DNA from: Rikenellaceae bacterium
GTDB taxonomy: Bacteria > Bacteroidota > Bacteroidia > Bacteroidales > UBA932
Assembly (NCBI GenBank): GCA_900769145.1
Contig: CAAGFN010000097.1
Coordinates: forward strand, 1 to 17,246
Reading direction: 5' to 3'
Length of the DNA stretch: 17,246 nt
Part shown: positions 6,591 through 14,508 of the stretch, one piece after another
Numbering within the stretch: the first letter of the stretch is position 1
Layout of the letters: every line of letters starts with the position of its first letter
Notes under the pieces: generated by a model
What the model was told of the DNA's origin: nothing
The model's database searches: none
Seen by the model: the letters and a program-made list of their open reading frames with translations, nothing else
Program-made: the position numbers and the translations under genes

Positions 6591-9527
6591 TTAGAATTTG
6601 AGATTGACTCCGAAGATATAGAATGATTCCCACGGACGCATTCCGCCCTGAGCCCTGAACTGGCTCCATCCGATAGGATTGTTGGTAGTGAGGTAGAACC
6701 TTGCGGATTTCATTACATTTCCCATCCACTTGGCAGGAAGCGTGTATCCGAGGGTGATATTACGTATATTCAGGTAGCTGTTGCCATAATAGCCTGTAGC
6801 ACTTATATACTTGATAGTCTGTCCTTTGATAGGACGCGGATGACGGTTGCCCGGATTCTCCGGAGTCCAGTAGTCCACATTGTAGGTATTGTGTTTGCCC
6901 TGTCCCGTAGTCCATGTTCCTGTCTGTCGTCCGTCATAGTCCATTCCGCCGAATTCTCCGTAAAGGTCGATGGAGAAATCAATGTTTTTCCATTCCGCGC
7001 TTATGGTGAGCGATGCGGAGATGTCAGGTCTGTATACGCCGAGTATCATCTTGTCCTTTTCATCGATAATGCCGTTTCCGTCCAGGTCGGCAACCTTCAC
7101 TTCACCCGGTTTCTGTCCGTAGAGAGCAGCAAGGTCCGCTTCGTTTTCCTGCCAGATTCCGAGCTGTTTGTAGTCATAGTAAACTCCTGTCACAGGATAA
7201 CCCACAAAGAGCTTATTGCCCAAATCGACTTTCAGGTCAGACCTCTGCAGTTTGACGAGCTGCTCGATATTGCGGAAGAGAGAAAGATTGATATTGAGGA
7301 AAGCATCCTTCGTCTGGACCGGTACAGTGGAAAGTGTGAACTCAAATCCGTGGTTACGGGTATCACCCACATTTTCCCATGCCTTGTTGTAACCGGTGGT
7401 ATATGGGAGTTTGGTCAGATAAAGAAGGTCATAACTCCTTGAATCATAATACTCTATCGTACCATATATCCTATTGTCGAGGAAACCGAAGTCGAGTCCT
7501 ATATCAAGCATCCTGTTCTTCTCCCAGCCAAGATGCGGAGTAGGACGGGTTGAAGGTTCGAGTCCCGGCCTGTGGGTGATTCCGCCGAAGCCGAAATTAG
7601 CGTAGGTGCTGTAGAGGGAGCCCAATGTGGAATATGCCGCGATAGAATAGTTACCTGTCATACCATAGCTGGCACGAAGTTTCAAGTCGGAAATCCACGG
7701 GGCGTTGTCTTTGACAAAGTTCTCGTCAACAATGCGCCATGCAGCCGCTACGGAAGGGAATGTCGCCCACCTGTTGGAAGAAGAGAGCTGTGACGCTCCG
7801 TCCTCACGAACAGACGCCGTGATGATATATCTGCTTGCAAACGAATACTGAAGACGTGCTACTACAGACACCATCTGGCTCCTTACAAAAGATGAAGAGA
7901 TGTTCTTGGACTCCGTCATACGTGCAAGGTTGTACCACAGATATTTCGGAGATTCCTGGTTGTTACCTGACATTGAAGAATTTACACGCACTCTGTTCTG
8001 CATCTCATACACTAAGGTAGCATCAATGGAGTGTTTGCCGAATTCCTTTTTATAGCTGAGGATATTGTTCCAGACCCAGTCGTTTTTCCTATTATTTGAC
8101 AGTGACGCATAGTTTACGTCCTGAGCGTAGCTTACGCTTCTCTTGTCATAGTATATTCCGTTCATCGTAAATGACGGAGAGTAGGAGAAATTGGTCGTGA
8201 ATGTAAGGCCGTCGATTATATTCACATTGGCGAAAACGCGAGAGGTTAGTTTCCAGTCCTTCACATTGTTTTCGTAAACTCCCGGTGTCTCGTTCATATA
8301 CGGGTTCTTCGTGGAATTGTCGTCGAAAGGATACTCATTATAGCTGCCGTCCTCATTTCTGATAGCGGTAAGCGGAGACATATTCACGAAATTGTTGGTC
8401 ATATCCGGCTTGTTCCAGTTGTTGCCATAGAAGAGCCTGTTGGAAGTACCGACTTTAAGGAAAGGGAACAGCTTTACGCTGAAATCGGCAGTAACATAGA
8501 ACAAATCATCATGGTCCCCTTTGTAGCGTCCCTGTCTGTTCTTGTAGTTGAAAGCAAGCTTGGTCTGTATTTTCTTCGTGCTGGAAGTAATTGTGAGGTT
8601 ATGGTTGTGCCAAAGTCTTTTTTTCTCGAAATAGCCTCCGAACCAGTCGGTATCCATATTGCCAAGGTTGGCATACTCGTCCGGATAGAATACAGAAGCA
8701 TCGTCTTCAGTCGAATTCCACGTGCCCGCAGCCCTGTTCGCCTCTCTGATAAAAGCTATATACTGCTCTGCATTCATGACGTCAAGGGTTCCGTAATTGT
8801 TCACGCCCATACCGACAAAGCCGTCATACGAAATATTGGTTTTGCCCTCCGCAGCCTGTTTTGTAGTAATGAGGATTACGCCATTCGCTCCCTTGGCACC
8901 ATAGATAGCGGTTGATGAAGCATCTTTCAGCACCTGCATCGATTCGATGTCGCTTGGAGTGATGGAAGTGAGGGACTCCTCGTATGGTATGCCGTCCAAT
9001 ATGATAAGAGGGGCATTGGAAGCGTTCTTGGACCTTGTTCCACGGATTCTGATGTCACTTCCGTTTACCCTGATACCGGCCACTCCGACGAGGCTCTGGG
9101 TAATATCGTATGCAGGGATTTTCTGTATCGTCTCGGAATTGATTGAGGCCACGGAACCGGTGATATCCTTTCTCTTTGTATAGGTATAACCGGTAACGAC
9201 AGCATCTTCAAGACCGATAGCATCGACTTTCATCACTACATCGATTACTGACGACGCAGCCACTGTTTTCTGAACGGTGTGCATTCCGATAAAGAAGAAT
9301 TCGAGCACGTCACCGGCTTTCAGATTGTCTATTACATATTTTCCGTTTTCATCCGTGATGGTTCCCCTGTTCTGATTTTTCACCACGACAGAGACGCCCG
9401 GCATAGTCACTTCATAGGTATCGCTGACAGTACCTGAGACGCTCATTGTCTGTGCATAGGATGCCAAAGGCGTAAAGGCCAGCAGACAGCCTACTATGCA
9501 ACTGATAATAAACTTATAATTTCTCAT
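6591..9527 (-). CDS. SusC/RagA family TonB-dependent outer-membrane transporter
   Basis: A 978-residue TonB-dependent transporter that, with the adjacent SusD, imports oligosaccharide across the outer membrane using energy passed from TonB. The signal peptide ends near ASYAQ (26). Residues about 29-100 form the carboxypeptidase-regulatory-like beta-sandwich (VSGTVSD, ENGKYVIDNLKAGD) and about 115-225 the plug domain (VVTGYTYTKRKDITGSV, VLKDASSTAIYGAKGANGVI), followed by a 22-strand barrel ending in an aromatic residue (FGVNLKF). An Asp-rich loop, DLDGNGIIDEKD, near residue 810 resembles a calcium-binding loop and is common in SusC proteins. There is no N-terminal STN signalling domain, consistent with the absence of an ECF sigma/anti-sigma pair and with control by the GntR protein instead. 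Length is typical. Confidence 0.95.
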   Translation of the reverse strand: MRNYKFIISCIVGCLLAFTPLASYAQTMSVSGTVSDTYEVTMPGVSVVVKNQNRGTITDENGKYVIDNLKAGDVLEFFFIGMHTVQKTVAASSVIDVVMKVDAIGLEDAVVTGYTYTKRKDITGSVASINSETIQKIPAYDITQSLVGVAGIRVNGSDIRIRGTRSKNASNAPLIILDGIPYEESLTSITPSDIESMQVLKDASSTAIYGAKGANGVILITTKQAAEGKTNISYDGFVGMGVNNYGTLDVMNAEQYIAFIREANRAAGTWNSTEDDASVFYPDEYANLGNMDTDWFGGYFEKKRLWHNHNLTITSSTKKIQTKLAFNYKNRQGRYKGDHDDLFYVTADFSVKLFPFLKVGTSNRLFYGNNWNKPDMTNNFVNMSPLTAIRNEDGSYNEYPFDDNSTKNPYMNETPGVYENNVKDWKLTSRVFANVNIIDGLTFTTNFSYSPSFTMNGIYYDKRSVSYAQDVNYASLSNNRKNDWVWNNILSYKKEFGKHSIDATLVYEMQNRVRVNSSMSGNNQESPKYLWYNLARMTESKNISSSFVRSQMVSVVARLQYSFASRYIITASVREDGASQLSSSNRWATFPSVAAAWRIVDENFVKDNAPWISDLKLRASYGMTGNYSIAAYSTLGSLYSTYANFGFGGITHRPGLEPSTRPTPHLGWEKNRMLDIGLDFGFLDNRIYGTIEYYDSRSYDLLYLTKLPYTTGYNKAWENVGDTRNHGFEFTLSTVPVQTKDAFLNINLSLFRNIEQLVKLQRSDLKVDLGNKLFVGYPVTGVYYDYKQLGIWQENEADLAALYGQKPGEVKVADLDGNGIIDEKDKMILGVYRPDISASLTISAEWKNIDFSIDLYGEFGGMDYDGRQTGTWTTGQGKHNTYNVDYWTPENPGNRHPRPIKGQTIKYISATGYYGNSYLNIRNITLGYTLPAKWMGNVMKSARFYLTTNNPIGWSQFRAQGGMRPWESFYIFGVNLKF

Positions 9528-9544
9528 TGTTTTGGTTATTGGTG

Positions 9545-11998
9545 TTATTCGATTTTCAAACTGTTTTTCGCTGATTTAAGGCCTTCGGAAGTAGCTGTGA
9601 TTGAGAGAGTTCCAGCTTCATCAGTCGTCTGGAGCACAAGCAGGGCCTTGCCTTTGAATACCTTTCCGGACATAGACTTCGCAGGATTCTGATACAATAT
9701 GTCACCATTTTCGAAGCCGAGAAGCTTATACGGACCGTTCACCTCAAAATTGACGAAATTATCCGAGTCAGGGACAAGATTGCCCTTATTGTCAACTATA
9801 TCTACCGAAACGTAGATGACATCCCTTCTGTTCGCCTTGGCGGACTGACGGTTCATAGTCATGGAAATCTTTGCAGGCTCTCCTGCCGTAGAGACACTCT
9901 TTTCCGCTACTTTGGCATCGCCCTTATATGCCACAGCCTTCAGGGTGCCCGGGGTGTAGGGCACGTTCCATACTATCTGAAGGACGTCCTTGTCCATATC
10001 CTTGCGGCCCAATGACTTGCCGTTAAGGAAGAGTTCGGCGGAATCGCAGTTCGTATAGACTACCACCGGTATCTCCACACCCTCCTTGCCCGGATGGGTC
10101 CAGTGAGGCAGGAGATGGACCATAGGAGTTTCTGTCCAGAAACTCTGGTAGAGATAGTAATGGTCCTTAGGGAAATCCGCCATATCGATAATACCGTAAT
10201 TATTGGTACGTGCAGGCCAGCCCCATGACTCTCCGAGATAGTCAAACGCGGTCCAGCGGAACTCACCGATAAAGAACCAGTTGTCACGGGTCTGACGCCA
10301 CTGGTCACGGCAGCTTATCTTGCGGGTCTGGTTGTCATAGCTTGATGCGTAGCGCAGGTCGACATCCTTGAATACTTCCTCTTCAGTAAGGTCAGGAAGA
10401 GGGAAGACTTTATTGATATCGGTCATTCCTGTAGGCTGTCCTGAATTATCAGGCTTGTCCCACGGCATATAGGAAGTCTTTGTACGATACACACCGCGGG
10501 TCTGGCGTGTATGAGGAATTTCAGTACCGACCGCAAGCATATCCGGATGTGTAATGCGGAAATCCGCCAGGTCAAAACGTCCTTCGCCGTTGGCATTGAA
10601 GCCGGCTATATCAAGATAGTAGCCCACTGCCCATGCCTGAGTCGTAGGACGGGTCGGGTCAAGACGGTGGAAAGTGTCGTTGATAAGTTTCTGAACGTAC
10701 ATGTGCTTCTCGTAACGCCATACCTCATTGCCCATACACCACATGACGACGCATGGATGATTACGGTCTCTCTTGATGAACTCGGCAAGATCCTGCTGCC
10801 ACCAGTCAAGGAAGTAATAGCTGTAGTCATAGCGGGCCTTGCCGTTACGTTCCCACTGGAGCCAGCCGTCCCAGGGTTCGTCCATCACCATGAATCCCAT
10901 CTCGTCGCAAAGACGGTAGAACACAGGGGAATAAGGGTAATGAGAGGTCCTGATGGCATTGCATCCCATTTCCTTAAGCATGGTAAGACGTTTCACCCAG
11001 GTGTCATCAGGCACGGCTACGCCGAAAGGAGCGGTATTCTGATGAAGACACACACCCTTCATCTTGATATTTTCACCGTTCAACTTGAAGCCCGATTTGG
11101 TGTCATACTCTATGGAACGGATACCGAAAACCGTGGTATGTTCATCGTAGGTCCTGCCGGCATAGTCGATACGGGTCTGCAACTTGTAAAGATTCGGGCT
11201 GTCAGGACTCCACAAGGCAGGAGCAGAGACCCTCAGCGTACCATCCACAACATTGTCACCCTTGGCCAGACGGCAAAGTTCTGAGAATGAAGCAACCACG
11301 GCACCGTCCGGAGCTACTATGTCAGTAGAGACACGTGCATAAATGTCATCGATGCGGTTTTCGAGTTCTAAACAAAAGTCTACGTCCGCATAGTCTTTCG
11401 TCACATCAGGAGTAGTCACATAAGTGCCGTCCTTTTTGACGAATAGCTTGTCGAGCACTACCAGATTCACATGGCGGTAGATACCGCTTCCGGCATACCA
11501 GCGTGCGCTCGGCTGGAGCGAATTGTCCACTTTTACAGTCAGGACATTCACGCCTTCGTGCAGATAAGGGGTAAGTTCGTAAAACAGACTGAGATAGCCG
11601 TTTGGACGGTAACCTATCTTATGGCCGTTAATCCAGACGGTGCTCTTCATATAGACGCCGTCGAAATCTATGAAGACCAGCTTATCCTGCCAGTCGTCAG
11701 ACCATTCGATTTCTTTCTTGTACCAGCCTATTCCGCCGGGGAGAAAGGCATTGGCAGAACGGGCATTTTCGTCAAAGGACTGCTCGATACTCCAGTCATG
11801 AGGTACATCAAGCATACGCCATGAAGAATAATCAGATTCATTCTCGCCATTCTCTATGTCACCGAGATGGAAATACCAGTCAAAATCTATGTTGCTTACA
11901 GATCTTGGAGACTGCAATTCCCTGCCCATCAATGACACACAAGAAATTGAAGCAAAGAGCAGCGTCAAAATCAATTTTATATTACGGCAAGGATTCAT
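9545..11998 (-). CDS. GH2 family beta-galactosidase-like enzyme
   Basis: An 817-residue exported GH2 enzyme. Order: N-terminal signal segment (possible lipid anchor at Cys20, though the lipobox ASISC is atypical); sugar-binding jelly roll (PGGIGWYKK at 87-95); immunoglobulin-like domain (about 185-295); TIM barrel opening with FKLNGENIKMKGVCLHQN; a DUF4982-type domain (about 640-700); and a terminal beta-sandwich (about 708-810). The acid/base is Glu425 in GNEVW, and Glu493 in GTEIPHTRQTRGVY sits where related enzymes have the nucleophile (GSET...SRG). GEFRWTAFDYLGE and NNYGIIDMADFPKD match beta-galactosidase-type members; the Asn-x-Lys motif of GH2 beta-glucuronidases is not seen. HQN replaces the more common HHD after GVCL. 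Beta-galactosidase is the best guess; other beta-glycosides are possible. Confidence 0.85.
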   Translation of the reverse strand: MNPCRNIKLILTLLFASISCVSLMGRELQSPRSVSNIDFDWYFHLGDIENGENESDYSSWRMLDVPHDWSIEQSFDENARSANAFLPGGIGWYKKEIEWSDDWQDKLVFIDFDGVYMKSTVWINGHKIGYRPNGYLSLFYELTPYLHEGVNVLTVKVDNSLQPSARWYAGSGIYRHVNLVVLDKLFVKKDGTYVTTPDVTKDYADVDFCLELENRIDDIYARVSTDIVAPDGAVVASFSELCRLAKGDNVVDGTLRVSAPALWSPDSPNLYKLQTRIDYAGRTYDEHTTVFGIRSIEYDTKSGFKLNGENIKMKGVCLHQNTAPFGVAVPDDTWVKRLTMLKEMGCNAIRTSHYPYSPVFYRLCDEMGFMVMDEPWDGWLQWERNGKARYDYSYYFLDWWQQDLAEFIKRDRNHPCVVMWCMGNEVWRYEKHMYVQKLINDTFHRLDPTRPTTQAWAVGYYLDIAGFNANGEGRFDLADFRITHPDMLAVGTEIPHTRQTRGVYRTKTSYMPWDKPDNSGQPTGMTDINKVFPLPDLTEEEVFKDVDLRYASSYDNQTRKISCRDQWRQTRDNWFFIGEFRWTAFDYLGESWGWPARTNNYGIIDMADFPKDHYYLYQSFWTETPMVHLLPHWTHPGKEGVEIPVVVYTNCDSAELFLNGKSLGRKDMDKDVLQIVWNVPYTPGTLKAVAYKGDAKVAEKSVSTAGEPAKISMTMNRQSAKANRRDVIYVSVDIVDNKGNLVPDSDNFVNFEVNGPYKLLGFENGDILYQNPAKSMSGKVFKGKALLVLQTTDEAGTLSITATSEGLKSAKNSLKIE

Positions 11999-12019
11999 AT
12001 ACTCAGTTTTGCAGGATTA

Positions 12020-12349
12020 TTATTCGTTGATTGTAAGTTCATTATCAGAAGACAGCATCATCTGCAGCCCGTCCCAGCCGGCAGCGGAGGCGCCGTGGCC
12101 GAAAAGGATGTTCAATGCAGCAGAGGGGTCAGGCCTGATTGCCGACAGTTTTTCAGACTTGCCCTGAGCGGCACTTACATTCCACCACAGAGGCAGAATC
12201 CCCAACCCGGTCACAAAAGCCTTGTTCAACATTGTCGCAAAGCCGTCAAAGTCAGCATCGGCCGGCCCGTCAACAGTCACACATTTATAGGCACTCATCT
12301 TCTTGGCATAGGCGAGAGCGTCTTCCGGAGTCATTTCAAATGCTTTCAT
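12020..12349 (-). CDS. Unrecognised 109-residue cytoplasmic protein
   Basis: A small protein that I do not recognise. The ATG at 12349 (MKAFEMTPEDALAYAKKM) is 16 bases after the ROK kinase stop; extending further upstream would overlap that gene. There is no signal peptide or membrane helix, so it is probably cytoplasmic. An N-terminal helix leads to AYKCVTVDGPADADFDGFATML, a Gly/Trp-rich middle (GLGILPLWWNVSA) and a Gly/Ala-rich C-terminal part (ILFGHGASAAGWDGL). Coding is supported by tight spacing on both sides (16 and 21 bases), the absence of any comparable alternative frame and a normal composition. Its position between the kinase and the GH2 gene suggests a role linked to sugar handling, but no function can be assigned. 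Confidence 0.7.
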   Translation of the reverse strand: MKAFEMTPEDALAYAKKMSAYKCVTVDGPADADFDGFATMLNKAFVTGLGILPLWWNVSAAQGKSEKLSAIRPDPSAALNILFGHGASAAGWDGLQMMLSSDNELTINE

Positions 12350-12365
12350 TACCAATAATTTAGTA

Positions 12366-13265
12366 TCAGACAAACAACGATGCTGCCCCAATCATGGCCG
12401 CCTTGTCCAGCAGAAGCGAGGTCTTGACAGGCACCGTATAACCTAAACGCGCCATACCGGCCTCCAGTTCCTTGCCGAAACAAGGGTAAGCCCGCGAGAT
12501 ATTGCCTCCGAGAATGAGAAGCCCGGCATCGAACATCTTCAGCACAGGGACGACGAATTCCGCGAACCTGCGGCCGTACTCGTCAAACAGGGCCGTAGCC
12601 TCAGCCTGTCTGCCATAAAGTTCGGCCACTTCCTTTGCTCCAGGGACTTCCGTTCCTGTCAGTTCCTTATATCTCTTGCAGATCCACCTGGTCGAAAAGG
12701 CGTCGTCCACGATTGCATTCTCAAAAGGCAGGTGATAGACCCAGCCGTATGCAGGGACGGTATCTCCGCTCACAACTAAATGATTCTCAGCGACAAAGCC
12801 AGAGCCGACTCCTGTACCCAAAGTGATGGCAACCGCCTTTTTCGCTCCACGGCCGGCGCCGCAAAGGCATTCCCCGAGGGCAAACGCGGAAGCATCGTTG
12901 ACAAACTTGAAATCAGCTATTCCGAGCTGCCACAATGCCGGCTGCAGGGTCTTCGGGAAATCCAGTCCGAAAATGTTCTCGTATTTGGAAACCCCCTCGA
13001 TAGTCGAGACTCCGTTCTCGTAGTCGAAAGGGCCCGGAATGGCGAAGCTGACACCCGCAATCTCCCCGTCAAACTGCGCCTTGCACTCATAAATGTTCTT
13101 CACAAAGACATCCACAATGGCCTTCGCAGACGCCTTGCTGTCGATTGGCGTTGTGACAAAAGCGCTTGCCACCTCCCCTTTTTCAATGTCCACCACGCAG
13201 GAACTGATATGGCTCCCGCCTACATCAATGCCTATGGCGAACGTAGAACTATCTGTATTTTTCAT
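12366..13265 (-). CDS. ROK family sugar kinase
   Basis: A 299-residue cytoplasmic kinase of the ROK family, expected to phosphorylate an incoming hexose (glucose, mannose, fructose or similar) with ATP. Visible motifs are the phosphate-binding loop IGIDVGGSH (11-19), PGPFDYENGV (77-86), the catalytic-base motif VNDASAFALGE with Asp124, and LGTGVGSGF (149-157). Length is normal. The zinc-binding segment of classical ROK kinases (a GH followed by CxCGxxGCxE) is absent: residues 171-195 read AYGWVYHLPFEN and continue with no such cysteine cluster. It is therefore an atypical ROK protein whose substrate cannot be taken from the family. The neighbouring isomerase gene suggests mannose or fructose. 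It starts 20 bases after the transporter gene and is in the same operon. Confidence 0.9.
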   Translation of the reverse strand: MKNTDSSTFAIGIDVGGSHISSCVVDIEKGEVASAFVTTPIDSKASAKAIVDVFVKNIYECKAQFDGEIAGVSFAIPGPFDYENGVSTIEGVSKYENIFGLDFPKTLQPALWQLGIADFKFVNDASAFALGECLCGAGRGAKKAVAITLGTGVGSGFVAENHLVVSGDTVPAYGWVYHLPFENAIVDDAFSTRWICKRYKELTGTEVPGAKEVAELYGRQAEATALFDEYGRRFAEFVVPVLKMFDAGLLILGGNISRAYPCFGKELEAGMARLGYTVPVKTSLLLDKAAMIGAASLFV

Positions 13266-13285
13266 ACCAATATGAATAGCTTGAA

Positions 13286-14449
13286 TTATTTCCTCGAAAT
13301 CGCGAATGAGCAGAATGCAAGGTAGGCCACGCAGAGCAGGATGACTCCGATTCCGCCGGCGAGGCCGAGAGGCGAATCGAGGGCGAAGCCGATGAGAGGG
13401 GTCACCACACCGCCGCCGGCAACCGCTGTAATCATAAGGCCGGAAATGCAGTCGGCGTCCTCAGGACGTGACTTGAGAGCTACGGAGAGTATGATGGAGA
13501 ACACTGAAGCTGCAAACGCTCCTATCGCACCTATCGCTATCAGGTCAGCTACCGGATTGGAAACGAGCATCAGCACCACCACAGCTGCCGCACAAGCGAT
13601 GATATTCACACGGAAATACTTGATTTCATTGAACTTGGCGAGCAGCACAGCACCGAGAAGAGCGCCGGCAGTCCTGCTGAAGAAATATATCTGAGGGGCA
13701 ATCTTCGCCCTCTCCACAGTCCAGGCGAAGCGGCCTGTCATAATCTTCGAACCGATGAAATTGGTAGCTACATCAACTCCTACAATGAACAGAATGCCGA
13801 AGAAAAGCATGAGTATGGTCCTGTCCATGAGCAGCGAGAAGGTATGGCTGATTGAAAGCCCCTTGCCTACTGAAACCTGTTCCCTCGGAATCGGGGTAAA
13901 GCCGAGCCACAGCGCCGAGAGCAGGGTTATCGCTCCGAGTATAGGGAAGCAGTAATACCATTTCCCGTCTCCGAACCAGTGTATCGCGAGAATCACAATC
14001 TCCGGACCGGCCAGAGAGGAAAGCGCCTTGATTACCTGTCCCGTAGTCAGCGAACTTGTCATCAGCTTAGGGTCGGTTATCACATTGCCTAAGAGCGGAT
14101 TGAGCGAAACCTGCAGAATCGCGTTGCCTATACCGAGCAGGGCGTAGGCAATCATACAGGTGACACTGTTATATACTATGAGCGGAAGGGCCATGCCGAG
14201 CACAGTCACCGCCATACTTATCAGGACAGTATTCTTTCTGCCTAATCTGCGCATTGCATTTCCGGCAGGAATGCTCAGGAAAAGGAACCATACGAATACC
14301 ATCGACGGTACGAATCCGGTCATCGCCGAGGACCAGCCGAATGCACGCTGTACGTAGTCGGAGGTGATGCCCACTATATCGCAGAATCCCATTACGAAGA
14401 AGCCGGACAATATCGGCAGGAGCATCAAAACAGTTTTCTTCTTTGACAT
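13286..14449 (-). CDS. MFS sugar transporter, FucP/GluP-like
   Basis: A 387-residue inner-membrane protein with 11-12 hydrophobic segments, typical of the FucP-like sugar:proton symporter branch of the major facilitator superfamily. Supporting marks are the short cytoplasmic loop motif RRLGRKNT (67-74) between helices 2 and 3, NAILQVSLNPLLGNVI (109-124) like the Q..xNP motif of FucP/GluP proteins, and the symmetrical second half beginning near residue 205 (LLMDRTILMLFFGILFIVGVD). It would bring the monosaccharide released by the periplasmic enzymes into the cytoplasm for the ROK kinase encoded next. It follows the PMI-like gene by 59 bases, the widest gap in the operon. The sugar carried is not determined. 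Confidence 0.88.
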   Translation of the reverse strand: MSKKKTVLMLLPILSGFFVMGFCDIVGITSDYVQRAFGWSSAMTGFVPSMVFVWFLFLSIPAGNAMRRLGRKNTVLISMAVTVLGMALPLIVYNSVTCMIAYALLGIGNAILQVSLNPLLGNVITDPKLMTSSLTTGQVIKALSSLAGPEIVILAIHWFGDGKWYYCFPILGAITLLSALWLGFTPIPREQVSVGKGLSISHTFSLLMDRTILMLFFGILFIVGVDVATNFIGSKIMTGRFAWTVERAKIAPQIYFFSRTAGALLGAVLLAKFNEIKYFRVNIIACAAAVVVLMLVSNPVADLIAIGAIGAFAASVFSIILSVALKSRPEDADCISGLMITAVAGGGVVTPLIGFALDSPLGLAGGIGVILLCVAYLAFCSFAISRK

Positions 14450-14508
14450 TATCAGTATATATTAATTATCAATCGTTGTTTCGCAATATATCGCTATCGC
14501 GCAATGTT
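14450..14508 (-). other. 59-base intergenic gap inside the operon
   Basis: This is the longest gap between genes of the operon, lying between the PMI-like gene and the MFS gene. It contains two copies of CGCAAT (14482-14487 and 14500-14505) and AT-rich sequence. I see no convincing hairpin and no TAnnTTTG promoter element, so continued transcription through it is the simplest reading. Confidence 0.4.

Noticed and set aside
10511..11284. Long plus-strand open frame of about 257 codons opposite the GH2 gene
   Set aside because: It is antisense to the catalytic barrel of a well-supported GH2 enzyme and shows no recognisable domain.
14482..14505. Two CGCAAT copies in the 59-base gap before the MFS gene, considered as a processing site or internal promoter
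   Set aside because: They form direct repeats without a stable hairpin, and no TAnnTTTG element accompanies them.
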